Part shown: piece after piece, positions 27,730 to 37,053 of the stretch
How positions within the stretch are numbered: the stretch's first letter is position 1
How the letters are laid out: each line of letters begins with the position of its first letter
Assembly (NCBI RefSeq): GCF_037027445.1
Contig: NZ_JBANDL010000002.1
Span: 3,658,001 to 3,722,000, forward strand
Reading direction: 5' to 3'
From: Lysobacter firmicutimachus
GTDB lineage: Bacteria; Pseudomonadota; Gammaproteobacteria; Xanthomonadales; Xanthomonadaceae
DNA: 64,000 bases
Notes under the pieces: model-generated
Told to the model about the DNA's origin: nothing
Databases searched by the model: none
What the model saw: only the letters and a program-made list of their open reading frames with translations
Translations under genes and position numbers: made by a program

Positions 27730-29571
27730 TCAGTTGACCGTGCACGACAAGGTCACCGTTACGCTTGCGCCGGCGACCAGCGTCCCGAGCGCGATGCCGG
27801 CATCGAGCGCTGCCAGAGAAATAGGCGAGACCGGACAGGCGGCACCGCTGCATACGGGAGGCGTCGTACATGTCAGCCCCGTGCGGCTCGCCGCCGGATC
27901 GCGCAGTACCGCAGCGATGACCGAACTCGTACCGGCGTTGGTCACCACGATGCTGTAGGTGGTGCTTTGGCCGCGGTTGAGCGTGTCGCCTGCCAGATCG
28001 CTCGCCCCCGAGGCGGGCGTATTGGTCTTGCTGATGCGCAGATCGACGGAGGTCGGGCCGCTCAACTCCGAGGTCGCGCCGAACGAGGTGGTGGCGGTCT
28101 CCGCGCAGCCTGCATTCTGGCAACGCGTTGCGGTCATCCGCAGGGTAGCGGGCGCGACTCCGGCGATCGTGCAGCTGCTTGGGATCGTGGCGCTGGGACT
28201 GGCGACCGAACACGAGCCCAGCCACACCTGGGCTTCTCCGAACCCCGTGGGGTCCAAGCCACCCGGATTGTTGTAGAAGTCGATGCGATAGCCATTGGCG
28301 TTCGCGGCCGTGTCCAAGGTGAAGTGCACGGTGGAGCCGACGATCCCAGCCAGTACCGGGAAGTTCTGCAGCTGATTCGGCCCCGTGTCCGCGTCGCCGG
28401 CATCGTTGGGGGTGACGCCGTTGGCGCCCAGATCGATGCCGAGCCCACCGTTCCCGGAGAGATTGGTGTTGGCGACGATCGCGTTGTTCCCGGCGGTGGC
28501 GCCGGTTGCCTGGACGCCCGCGCCTGTGTTTCCGGTGATGGTGTTCGCTGTGATGGTGTTCTGAACGACCGATCCCAGTGCGGTCCCCGCCATCGTTATG
28601 CCAGCGCCGCCGTTGTTCGAAATCGTGTTGTTCTCTATGCGATTGGCGGCGACTTGAGTGGCGACCGCAAAGTTTCCTCCGTCCATAACGATGCCGGCGC
28701 CGAGATTTGCGCTGATCGTGTTGTTGGAAATCGTGTTGTTCTGCGTGAAGCCCCCCGCTCCGCCGAACTGCGGAATCAATCGGATGCCGGCGAGCCTGCT
28801 GCCCGAGATGTCGTTGGAACTCACCGTTACGTTGGAGACGCTGGCCAGGCCTATGCCGAAGTTCGAGCCTCGGATCACGTTGCCGCTTACCGTCGCGTTG
28901 TAGCCCGCGATAGAACCGGTGTTATAGATGCTGATTCCGTAGTTGCCGTTGGTTATCGTGTTGTTCGTCACCGTGCAGTTGTCGCTGTCTAGGCAACGAA
29001 TGGCGTCGAAACCAGTGCCGGGGCTGGAAATATCGTTGCCGCTGATGACCATGTTGGTCACGCCGCTAGCCGTCACGGCGGGCTGAGCGAAGTTGGTAAC
29101 GCCGATGTTCAGCAACTGGCTGTTCGCGGCCGTCGCCAAAAATGTGAGGCCGACGAAGCTCCCCCCGCCTCCGTTCAAGACGATGTCGCCGCCTCCGTTT
29201 ATCACTACCGTGTCGGTGATGGCCGGCAGTCCGGGGGCGGTGACGTTGACCGTACCGGATCCGCTGAAGACGATGGTATCGTCCACCGTCGTGGTCAGAT
29301 TCGCGGCCAAGATCGCCGCCCGCAGCGTCGTGCAGCTGAAGTTGGGGCTGGTGCCCGAACAGGTTCCGGCGACATCGCTCAAGCCTGTGACCGTATAGGT
29401 CGCAGCCAGCGCCGCCCCCGCCCAGAGCGGAAGCGGAATGATCGCCGCCCCGATGCAGACGCCGCGGAAGCAACGGCGACCACGGGAGGAGCCACCGGCG
29501 CAAACGTCGGCGCCGTCGCTTACGGTTGCCGAGCGACGAGTGAGAGAAGCGGGCCGCAAGCGAAAAAACAT
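27730..29571 (-). CDS. secreted beta-helix protein with C-terminal DUF11-like domain
   Basis: The 613-residue protein has a long N-region and a hydrophobic signal stretch (GAAIIPLPLWAGAALA, residues 41-56), then ATYTVTGLSD and a CSLREA-like segment (NFSCTTLRAAI). Many short repeats such as NTITNGNYGISI and NTISNNTI, about 20-25 residues each, predict a right-handed parallel beta-helix of the NosD/pectate-lyase type. The end (about 504-613) resembles a DUF11 domain. It is an intact paralogue of the broken gene at 12663-14598. No catalytic residues are evident. It could be an adhesin, a surface-layer component or a polysaccharide-binding protein. The start at ATG 29571 has AAGGGA seven bases upstream; a GTG at 29595 is less likely. 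Confidence 0.75.
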   Translation of the reverse strand: MFFRLRPASLTRRSATVSDGADVCAGGSSRGRRCFRGVCIGAAIIPLPLWAGAALAATYTVTGLSDVAGTCSGTSPNFSCTTLRAAILAANLTTTVDDTIVFSGSGTVNVTAPGLPAITDTVVINGGGDIVLNGGGGSFVGLTFLATAANSQLLNIGVTNFAQPAVTASGVTNMVISGNDISSPGTGFDAIRCLDSDNCTVTNNTITNGNYGISIYNTGSIAGYNATVSGNVIRGSNFGIGLASVSNVTVSSNDISGSRLAGIRLIPQFGGAGGFTQNNTISNNTISANLGAGIVMDGGNFAVATQVAANRIENNTISNNGGAGITMAGTALGSVVQNTITANTITGNTGAGVQATGATAGNNAIVANTNLSGNGGLGIDLGANGVTPNDAGDADTGPNQLQNFPVLAGIVGSTVHFTLDTAANANGYRIDFYNNPGGLDPTGFGEAQVWLGSCSVASPSATIPSSCTIAGVAPATLRMTATRCQNAGCAETATTSFGATSELSGPTSVDLRISKTNTPASGASDLAGDTLNRGQSTTYSIVVTNAGTSSVIAAVLRDPAASRTGLTCTTPPVCSGAACPVSPISLAALDAGIALGTLVAGASVTVTLSCTVN

Positions 29572-29942
29572 ATCGATATCCCTTGGAAAGGCCACAGACC
29601 GGCGCTCTAAGCCCGGGCAGCGTGACTCCCCGAAGAAGCACTGGCCGGCGCCGACGTCGGTCCGACGCAGTGCTGTTGAATGGACAATAGAAATGCCTGT
29701 GACGGGCCGGCCGGCTCGATTAAGCCAACGTTAAGCTTGGTGAGATTGCCGCTCTGCGGGCCCGTACAGCAGCTAAAGACGGGCTCTGCCCCCTGTCGGC
29801 ACGAGCGCGAACCACCGCAGGCCGCCCGGCAAGCGAGGCGACACCGGAAACCGTTTTCGAGGCAGAACCGGGCGGCGCAGACGCGCGGCCGCAAAGGAAT
29901 CCGACGATTCCTCGCATACCCGAGCCTTCGCATAACCTGCCC
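29572..29942. other. gap between beta-helix and S9 peptidase genes
   Basis: This 371-bp gap contains an AGCACTG/CAGTGCT inverted repeat around a CCGACGTCGG palindrome near 29637-29672, in the leader of the beta-helix gene. No gene or clear promoter was recognised. Confidence 0.4.
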
Positions 29943-32240
29943 TTACATGGATCGAGCCCGTTCTTGCCTTGCGGCCCGGCCATCGGGCTCCGGATCCAAC
30001 AGCTCTCTCTTGAAGAAGCTCCGGACCAGATCGTTGAATGCCGGGCCCGTGATCTGGTGTCCGACGTTGGGCAAAACCACGGTCTCGTGCGCCTTCCCAG
30101 CGCGGTCCAATGCGCGCGAGAGCGCCAGCGTGCTCTCCAACGGGACGTTGTCGTCGATGTCGCCATGCACGAGCAGCAGTTTTCCTTGCAGCTTGTCGGC
30201 ATAAGTGAGATTGGAGTTGCGGGTCCAATCGGCATCGTCCGCCAGCCCCATCCAGGCCTCCGGCCACCAGGCCTTGTCCAGCCGCAGGTCGTGGTTCCCG
30301 GACTGGGAAACGCCGACTTTGAATACGTCCGGACGATGGGCCATGAACCGGAACGCGTCGTAGCCGCCGGCCGATCCGCCGATGACTCCGACCCGATCCA
30401 GATCGAGATAGGGATATTTGTCGCGCATCGCCCTCAAGACGCGCACGTGATCTTCGATGCCCACCCCGGTAAGGTTCCTGTAAGAGGGCAAGCGGAATGC
30501 ACGGCCCCGCTGCGACGTTCCGCGTGCGTCGATGGTGACCACCACCGCGCCCAGCTGGGCGAGCGCCGTCGCCATGCCCGACACATTGCGTTCGTAGTTC
30601 TCGCGGAACCGGTGCGTGTTCGGACCGGTGTAGAGATGATCGATCACCGGATAACGGCGGCTTGGATCGAACCGGCTGGGCCGGTAGATCATCGCGTACA
30701 GCGTGGTCTTGCCGTCTCCGGCCAGGGTTTCGAATACCTCCGGCGGCGTGAACCCGCTGGCCGTCATCGCGCTCGGATCGGCGCGTCCAAGCTCCATCGC
30801 TATCCGCCCATCCGCCGTACTGCGCAGCAAGGTCCGGGTCGGCTGAGTCGGACTCGACATCCGGTCGATGAACCAGCGCCCGTCTTCGGACACGGTCACT
30901 CGATGATCGAGAGGCTCGGGCGTCAGATTGACGATCGAGCCGTCCAGCCCCACCCGATACAGCATTCTGAAATAGGGATTCACGCCGGTCTCGCGACCGA
31001 CGCCGCTCACCAGCACGTCGTCGTCGGAGACGTGCAACACCTCGCTCACTTCCCAGGCGCCCTGGGTAAGGCGCCTGCCGCCCTCGACCGGGTCGCCGTT
31101 CCGGATCAGGTACAGTTGGGCCCAGCCGCTGCGCTCGGAGATCAGCAGCGCACCGCCCAACGCGGGCGCCGACCGGATCGAAGTGGCGGTCGCAGTCACG
31201 TTCGGCTGCATCGCCTCACGGATGCGAGTCACGGCCTTGCCGCTGGCCGGGTCCACCTCGATCAGCTTCAATTCGCCGTAGCCTCGTCGCGTCCACTGGT
31301 AGTGAACACGACCGCCTTGCCAACTCAGAGACGGCGATATCGGAAACAACAATTCCTGTGCCGGCACATCGAGCAGCTTCGTGGTCCGGGACGCGACATC
31401 GATCAGAAGCGGACGGAACAGGGGCAATTTCGCCGCGCCAGCGGTCGGATAGACGTAACGGAATCGCTTGGGGCCGCCGCCGCCCGGCGGCCGAGGCTGT
31501 ACGCCTTCGTGCAAAGTCGCCTGGTTGCGGTCGAGACGGTGGGTCAACAGGGTCGACGAATCCTGCGACCAGTACGCCTCGACCGTCATCGGCGGCGACT
31601 CCATGCCCGCCTTCACTTGATAGCCCAGTCGCGGATAATTAATTCCGTATCTGCGGTCATGGCTGCCGTCGGAGGTCAGGGGCACTTCCCGCCCTGAGCC
31701 CGTGTCCACCAGCACCAGGTTGAAGTCCCGCGAGATCACGCGAAACCTCCCATCCGGCGAGAGCACGCCTTGAACGCGGGCATCGGGCTCCCTCGATGCT
31801 TTTCCGCTCGCCAGGTCGTATCTCCAGCGCTTGTCGCCTACCGAGACTATCAACGCACCGCTTTTGCCGAGATAGTCCTGGACGCCGACAGCCTCGTTCC
31901 TGTCGGAGAAGGCTCCGGCCGCGGCGAGGGACGCGCGCAGCGCGCCGTCGCCGACCAGCACCCTGCTCGACTGCGTCTGCGGACTCGCCAGCCGGACTTC
32001 GCCACTGCGCTTGGGCCCTTTGTGGAAGACGACGTCGCTGCCGCCGCCGGCAAAAATCGCGCCCATGTCCAGATCGACGATCCATTCCCCTTCCCGCTCG
32101 GGCACGTATTTGTCGAACTCGGCATAGCGCAGCGCCCAGGCGTCGGCATCGCCCGGAGTCCCGGCGGATACGGGCGACAGGGCGAGCAACGCAAGCGCCG
32201 CGGCTACGGATCTCGGGTCGAAGCTGGCGATGAATCGCAT
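29943..32240 (-). CDS. secreted S9-family (dipeptidyl-peptidase IV-like) peptidase
   Basis: The 765-residue protein has a signal peptide (SVAAALALLALSPVSA), an N-terminal beta-propeller (about 40-510), and a C-terminal alpha/beta-hydrolase domain. The catalytic triad is visible: Ser623 in GGSAGGY, an Asp near 696 in VHGDIDDN, and His728 in PNVGHQ. This is the S9 prolyl-oligopeptidase clan; the layout is closest to DPP IV-type enzymes that release X-Pro dipeptides. That would suit proline-rich collagen fragments (inference). The start is the ATG at 32240 with a GAGGAA site. It lies 153 bp after the TonB receptor gene, with a strong hairpin between them. Confidence 0.85.
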   Translation of the reverse strand: MRFIASFDPRSVAAALALLALSPVSAGTPGDADAWALRYAEFDKYVPEREGEWIVDLDMGAIFAGGGSDVVFHKGPKRSGEVRLASPQTQSSRVLVGDGALRASLAAAGAFSDRNEAVGVQDYLGKSGALIVSVGDKRWRYDLASGKASREPDARVQGVLSPDGRFRVISRDFNLVLVDTGSGREVPLTSDGSHDRRYGINYPRLGYQVKAGMESPPMTVEAYWSQDSSTLLTHRLDRNQATLHEGVQPRPPGGGGPKRFRYVYPTAGAAKLPLFRPLLIDVASRTTKLLDVPAQELLFPISPSLSWQGGRVHYQWTRRGYGELKLIEVDPASGKAVTRIREAMQPNVTATATSIRSAPALGGALLISERSGWAQLYLIRNGDPVEGGRRLTQGAWEVSEVLHVSDDDVLVSGVGRETGVNPYFRMLYRVGLDGSIVNLTPEPLDHRVTVSEDGRWFIDRMSSPTQPTRTLLRSTADGRIAMELGRADPSAMTASGFTPPEVFETLAGDGKTTLYAMIYRPSRFDPSRRYPVIDHLYTGPNTHRFRENYERNVSGMATALAQLGAVVVTIDARGTSQRGRAFRLPSYRNLTGVGIEDHVRVLRAMRDKYPYLDLDRVGVIGGSAGGYDAFRFMAHRPDVFKVGVSQSGNHDLRLDKAWWPEAWMGLADDADWTRNSNLTYADKLQGKLLLVHGDIDDNVPLESTLALSRALDRAGKAHETVVLPNVGHQITGPAFNDLVRSFFKRELLDPEPDGRAARQERARSM

Positions 32241-32335
32241 TGACGGACGTTCCTCAGCTATTGGATTGCTTCGGCCGACTCGCAGCACCGAAGCGCTCAT
32301 GCGCTCCGGCGACCTGAGAACGGCCCCACGAGACT

Positions 32336-32378
32336 GCCGTTCCGCGAGGAGGCTCGGAACGCCTCCCCGCGGAACGGC
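32336..32378 (-). terminator. long hairpin between TonB receptor and S9 peptidase
   Basis: GCCGTTCCGCG and GGAGGC pair in order with GCCTCC and CGCGGAACGGC around loop TCGGAAC, with one internal mismatch. The 17-bp stem starts 16 bp beyond the receptor stop codon. It lacks a T-run and may be a processing or partial-termination site within an operon. Confidence 0.55.
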
Positions 32379-32393
32379 CGAGCTTTCGCTCGC

Positions 32394-35300
32394 TCAGAAC
32401 CTCTGCGTGTACTTCAGGTAGACGAAGCGACCGACATCGAAGCCGCCGTAGTAGGAAACGTTCGAGCTCGGCTGCGTGTACATGACCGGTCCATAGCGCT
32501 TGAAGACGTTGTTGACGCCCAGTGCGACCGATGCGTCCCAGGGGGTGTTCCAGCGGAACTGGACGTCGTTGAAAGTCGTCGACCCGTGGCGGTTCCGGCG
32601 CTGGATCTGCGTGACCGTCCCCTGCCCCGGCAGGCTCCCGGTCGGCGCCAGGCGGATTTCGCTGCATTCCAAATGGGGATCGCTCACGCCGGCGATGAAG
32701 TAAGTGCAACCTTCCTTCATGGAGGAGTAATAGCGGGCGGACCAGCTGATTCCGAAGTGGCCCCAATCCCAACCGATGTTCAGATTGGAGCGAACCCGGA
32801 ACGTGCTGGTGACGCCGACGTCCGAGATAGGAATGCGCGGGTTGTCCGTGCTGACGAAGTAGTCGCGCGACGTATAGGTGCTGTTGGACGTGACGACGAA
32901 ATCGCCGTATCCGGTCTTCTTGCGATAGGTGACATCGACATCGAACCCTTCGACCTTGCGGAAGCCGGCGTTGATGCTGGAGAACTTCAGGCTATTGACG
33001 TACCCCAGCGCCGGGTCGCGGGTGAACGACGATCCCGCGGACGCTTCGCAGCGGCTCTGGATGCCCAGAACATAGCAGTCCGCCAGCATGTTGGTCGGGC
33101 TGTCGGCGACGATCGTCTGCGAAATACGCATCTTCCACCAGTCCACCGCGATGTTCAGCCCGTCGATGAAATCCGGGCTCCATACCGCTCCGATCGTCTG
33201 CGACTTCGACACCTCCGGGGTCAAGCCGGGGTTCGACTCCGACCTGAACGCCACCGGCGTCTGCGCATTCGGCGCTCCCGCCGGCACCAGCCCCTGCGCG
33301 AGCTGGCGGAAGGTATTGGCCTTCGCGCCCATGTCGCGAACGCAATTGGCGCGCGTGGTCGGGTTGCTGCTCGAGCTGCCGAAACTGGTGTCGCAGGGAT
33401 CGGTGAAAGCCGAGAACGTGTCCGACCCGCCACCGTACAGGTCGGCGATGGTCGGGGCGCGGAAGCCGTCGTTCACGGTCGCACGCAGCAGCAACGACGC
33501 CACCGGGCGCCACTTCAAACCGAACTTGTTGTTGGTGGTCTGGCCGAAGGTGTCGTAGTCGGAGAAGCGGGTGGCGATATTGAGCGTCAACTCCTTGGCG
33601 AAAGGCTTGTCGGCCAGAATCGGAATCTCCGTTTCGGCGTAGAACTCGTTAACGCTGTACCGTCCGCCGGTGGGTCCGGCCGCCAGCGCGGTCGTCGTTC
33701 CCGCGATCGCCGCCGCCGAGGGCGTGAAGGTGCCGGACTCCACCCGGCGTTCGATGCCCGCGGCCAGCCCGACCGGGCCGGCAGGCAGGTCGAACACGGT
33801 GGTTGAGACGTTGGCCGATACCACCTTGGTCTTCGTCTCGCCGCGCGCGGTCTCCGGCTGCGACAGGAACGCCTGCAGTTCCGGATTCCCGGTCAGACCG
33901 CCTTCGCCGATCACGCCGTATCCCAGGAACGGGTTGAACGGCACGCAATCGCTGAACGGGATCGGCGCGGCCGCCGTGCCGCACTGGACTCGCCCCTGCG
34001 CGTTGAGGAACGAAGGCCCCACCGCCATCTGCGTGTTGGGCGTATTGAGGTTCCCGTAGCCCACATGGCGCGACTTGTTGTCGTTGTAAAGAACGCCGAC
34101 ATCCCAATCCACATAGCGATCGCGCCATTGGAAGCTGCCCTCCAATGCGCTCGAAACCCGAAGCGTCTTCAGGTTGCCTTCGGTGATCCGGGGCATTTCC
34201 CACGTGCGGCGCCACCAGCTCCTGATGGGTGCGGAGGTCGGGTTGAAGTAGCTCTGGGCCGACATGCCGGGCACCGTCGGAGCGAACGACGCGGCCTGCA
34301 TGGGCATGCCGGCGGTGCTGCGGGCGTTGTCCCGCTCGCCGTACAACAGGTTGGTCCGCCAGCTGAGGCTGTCGCTGAAGCGGTACCGGCCGTCGACGAA
34401 GAGCGACTTGGACTTCAACGGGGTCCGCAGATCCGTCTGGGCGTTCGGATTGCTCTTGTGCCGGCTCGATCCGGGCACGCACCCGTTGATCGAGGCGCCA
34501 GCCGATACGGCGCAGCTGCCGGTGTTTACGTCTTGACGAATATAGTCCGCCGGCGTGCGCGGATTGCCGCCGTCGCGCAGGACCACCCGAGTCCCGTTGG
34601 GAATGCCCGGGATGCGATTGGTGGCCGAGGTCACGAAGCCGCCGCCGGCGCTGACGGTAGACCAACCGTCCGTTGGATGCAGATTGGAACGAGGATACGC
34701 GCTGAATTCCCGGTCGCTAGCAGCCACCCTGTCCTCGTCGCGGATTTCGCCCCCCACTGCAATCGAGAAGCGCTCGCCGGTATGCCCATAGGAGAAGTTG
34801 GCGTTGGTGATTCCGCCATCGCCCTGGCTGTATTGGCCTATGTATCCGCCGATGCTGGCGCCGTTGAAGTCGGCGCGGGTGATGATGTTGATGACGCCGG
34901 AAATCGCATCGGAGCCGTAGATGGAGGACGCGCCGTCCTTGAGCACTTCGATGCGTTCCACCATCGCCGCCGGAATCGACGAGATGTCGGCCAAGCCCCC
35001 GGTGGTCACGCCCAAGCGTCGACCGTTGAGCAAGACCAAAGTACGCGCCGCGCCGAGATTGCGCAGACTCACGTACGACCCGCCGACCGCTTCGCCCGAC
35101 AACAGCGGAGAGGCTCGACTCGCCGGCGGCGCGCCGGTCGCCGACACCGCCTGGAGAATGTCCGACACCGATTGGAAGCCCTGCTTCTCGATACTCTGCC
35201 TGTCGATGACGGTCACCGGCTGCGCCGTCTCCATGTCGACTTGCCGCAATCGGGTCCCGGTCACCTCCACTCGATTGACCGTCACCGGCGCCTTTTCGGC

Positions 35301-35417
35301 TTCTACGCCGCTGTTTCCGCCTTGCTCGGCTGCGTAACCCACGCAGGAGAAGACGGAAACGCCCGAGGCCAGCGCGACTACGATGGCGTCGCGGAGCGGA
35401 TTGGTTTGCATGAACAT
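32394..35417 (-). CDS. TonB-dependent outer-membrane receptor
   Basis: The 1007-residue protein has a signal peptide (VVALASGVSVFSCVGYA), a TonB-box-like VEVTGTRLR near residue 50, and a plug domain (QPVTVIDRQSIEKQG ... LVLLNGRR ... IEVLKDGASSIYGSDAISGVINIITR). A long beta-barrel follows and ends in phenylalanine (TQRF). It imports a bulky substrate using TonB energy. Its place upstream of the S9 peptidase and next to the collagenases suggests peptide uptake (inference). The start at 35417 has AGGGGG at six-base spacing; a second ATG is two codons on. Confidence 0.88.
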   Translation of the reverse strand: MFMQTNPLRDAIVVALASGVSVFSCVGYAAEQGGNSGVEAEKAPVTVNRVEVTGTRLRQVDMETAQPVTVIDRQSIEKQGFQSVSDILQAVSATGAPPASRASPLLSGEAVGGSYVSLRNLGAARTLVLLNGRRLGVTTGGLADISSIPAAMVERIEVLKDGASSIYGSDAISGVINIITRADFNGASIGGYIGQYSQGDGGITNANFSYGHTGERFSIAVGGEIRDEDRVAASDREFSAYPRSNLHPTDGWSTVSAGGGFVTSATNRIPGIPNGTRVVLRDGGNPRTPADYIRQDVNTGSCAVSAGASINGCVPGSSRHKSNPNAQTDLRTPLKSKSLFVDGRYRFSDSLSWRTNLLYGERDNARSTAGMPMQAASFAPTVPGMSAQSYFNPTSAPIRSWWRRTWEMPRITEGNLKTLRVSSALEGSFQWRDRYVDWDVGVLYNDNKSRHVGYGNLNTPNTQMAVGPSFLNAQGRVQCGTAAAPIPFSDCVPFNPFLGYGVIGEGGLTGNPELQAFLSQPETARGETKTKVVSANVSTTVFDLPAGPVGLAAGIERRVESGTFTPSAAAIAGTTTALAAGPTGGRYSVNEFYAETEIPILADKPFAKELTLNIATRFSDYDTFGQTTNNKFGLKWRPVASLLLRATVNDGFRAPTIADLYGGGSDTFSAFTDPCDTSFGSSSSNPTTRANCVRDMGAKANTFRQLAQGLVPAGAPNAQTPVAFRSESNPGLTPEVSKSQTIGAVWSPDFIDGLNIAVDWWKMRISQTIVADSPTNMLADCYVLGIQSRCEASAGSSFTRDPALGYVNSLKFSSINAGFRKVEGFDVDVTYRKKTGYGDFVVTSNSTYTSRDYFVSTDNPRIPISDVGVTSTFRVRSNLNIGWDWGHFGISWSARYYSSMKEGCTYFIAGVSDPHLECSEIRLAPTGSLPGQGTVTQIQRRNRHGSTTFNDVQFRWNTPWDASVALGVNNVFKRYGPVMYTQPSSNVSYYGGFDVGRFVYLKYTQRF

Positions 35418-35839
35418 CGTTTACCCCCTGTGATACCGGCCCCGCATCCGGAGCCTGTGATGGAGTGGATCGAAAGGCGGGTTTCCGACCTCTTGCAGCG
35501 GTACGTCCTGCGCCGTGCGGTTGAAAACGGATCGCCACGTCGGCCAGGGGCGCGACATGACGACCGGAGAAACCCGGGTACACCGGTAGAGGCCGGCCGC
35601 GATCGCCGCGACCGCCCTCTTTCCGTCTGATGACCGTCCATGGGCGAATTGCTCGCTTTCCGCATGTCTTTCGGTTATGCGCGCAGCTCCCAGCCCTCGT
35701 TCGCGGCCGCCATGACGGATTCCGCGGAGCTCGCTCGCGTCCGACGATGCGATCCGGCGCCTCGGCGCCGGCCCGAGCCGATTGCGGCCCGGTCGTATCC
35801 GCGAAGCTGGCGATAACTTAGGCACGGCGGTTCTCGTCC
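35418..35839. other. gap upstream of the TonB receptor
   Basis: This 422-bp gap is the TonB receptor leader (minus) and the 3' flank of the TSUP gene. The leader has GCCGGTATCAC followed by AGGGGGTAAAC before the start codon, similar in order to the collagenase leaders. No gene is supported. Confidence 0.4.
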
Positions 35840-36721
35840 TTAATTCGGACTTGCCGGCACGCGCGCGACTCGGCGCGACTTGGCCGCCGATCGCAGCAGC
35901 AGCAGGGCCGTGTACAGCGCCACCGAGACCACGCCCCAGCGCAGTGCCGCCAACGGCAGTTGCTTGACCACGTACGCCGCCAGCATCACGGCGGGAACGC
36001 CGCCGATCGCCAGCCCAATCACCACTTTCAGATCGATGCGCCGGGAGCGGACGAATCCCATGCCGCTGATCGGCATCAGGAAGGCGCAGGCTCCCATCAT
36101 CACGGGGAAGGCGGCAGTCGGGCTCAGCCCGAGCAGGCTCAGAATCACCAGCGAAGGCGCGTACAGGCCGATGCCGAAGCTCATCAGCATGCCCAGTACG
36201 AGATGCGCCATCACGGCGACCGCGAACTTCGCGCCGCCGAGAGCGAACGCGTCGCCGCCGGCCGGCAACAGATCGAGATTGGTCGCCGCATACAGAGCCG
36301 CGGCGATCAGCATCGCCAGGCCGACCATCCATTGCACATGACGCGTAGCCACTTTGGTGGCCAGCTGCGTACCGATCAGCGCACCGTTCACGGCCGCTGC
36401 GATGCAACCCAGAAGCAGCAGCGGGTCGATGTATATCAAATGGATGAAGACCAGCGCCTGCACCAGCGTCGGCAACGCATGGCCGGCGTTGAGGACGGCA
36501 GGCATGTAGCTGTCGGGCACGAGCTTGCGCAGCTTCAGATACGCCGTCGTCGGCGCGAAGGAGCCGATGCCCAGCGTATCGAAGAAGTTCGTCGCCGCGC
36601 CCAATCCGATCGCTTCATAGTTCGGGCGCAGTTCGGATCGTTGATAAGCGGTCGCCGTCAAGACGATCAGGAACAACACGGCCAGCAAGCCCAGCGCAGC
36701 GAACAGAAGGATCGTCGTCAC
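35840..36721 (-). CDS. TSUP (TauE/SafE)-family membrane permease
   Basis: The 293-residue protein is highly hydrophobic with about eight membrane segments, for example LLFAALGLLAVLFLIVL, ALVFIHLIYIDPLLLLG and AHLVLGMLMSFGIGLYA. It resembles TauE/SafE (DUF81) anion or small-molecule transporters. The substrate cannot be told. The start is taken as GTG at 36721 with a GGAG site seven bases upstream. An ATG at 36802 lacks a ribosome-binding site and adds a non-hydrophobic leader. It is divergent from the DHDPS-like gene, sharing a 332-bp control region, so it may export or import a compound of that pathway (inference). Confidence 0.75.
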   Translation of the reverse strand: MTTILLFAALGLLAVLFLIVLTATAYQRSELRPNYEAIGLGAATNFFDTLGIGSFAPTTAYLKLRKLVPDSYMPAVLNAGHALPTLVQALVFIHLIYIDPLLLLGCIAAAVNGALIGTQLATKVATRHVQWMVGLAMLIAAALYAATNLDLLPAGGDAFALGGAKFAVAVMAHLVLGMLMSFGIGLYAPSLVILSLLGLSPTAAFPVMMGACAFLMPISGMGFVRSRRIDLKVVIGLAIGGVPAVMLAAYVVKQLPLAALRWGVVSVALYTALLLLRSAAKSRRVARVPASPN

Positions 36722-37053
36722 GGCACAGCTCCGGCGCTCGCCGAGCGCATGCCCGGACCAGGAGCGCAGCCACGCCGAAGCGGCGACTTCCGCAACCGCC
36801 ATGACGGTTGCGGCAGGTGATCGAGCGCGATCGAACCCAGCCTGCGCTCGCGCTTACCGTCGCACGTCGACGGATTCCGGCCGCGTGCTTGGCGGAGCGA
36901 TGTCCCCCCCGGCACCAGGCGTACAGCCTCGTGCTTGGCCAGAACCGATTCCCCTTCACGGATACGCAAAGTGAGCCCCTCGCCGACGCTTGACACTAAA
37001 ATTTGTATCTTGTATACGATATACCGTGACAGCTGTCAACAAAAGGTCCGCAG
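36722..37053. other. divergent control region, TSUP / DHDPS-like lyase
   Basis: This 332-bp region has no gene. Its right end carries the promoter and operator entry below. The left 270 bp are GC-rich with no clear signal seen for the minus-strand gene beyond its GGAG ribosome-binding site. Confidence 0.5.
36990..37038 (+). promoter_or_regulatory. promoter with GntR/FCD-like operator
   Basis: TTGACA (36990-36995) with a 17-base spacer precedes TATACG (37013-37018). Over this -10 lies ATCTTGTATACGATAT, an imperfect palindrome (12 of 16 positions symmetric) with a TTGTATAC core like known FCD-type GntR operators. A perfect 12-bp palindrome, TGACAGCTGTCA, follows at 37027-37038. The gene for an FCD regulator is two genes away, so repression by it is a direct prediction. 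Confidence 0.55.

Noticed and set aside
3875..37020. All GTATAC hexamers as operators
   Set aside because: About five would be expected by chance in 64 kb of this composition; only the extended matches were kept.
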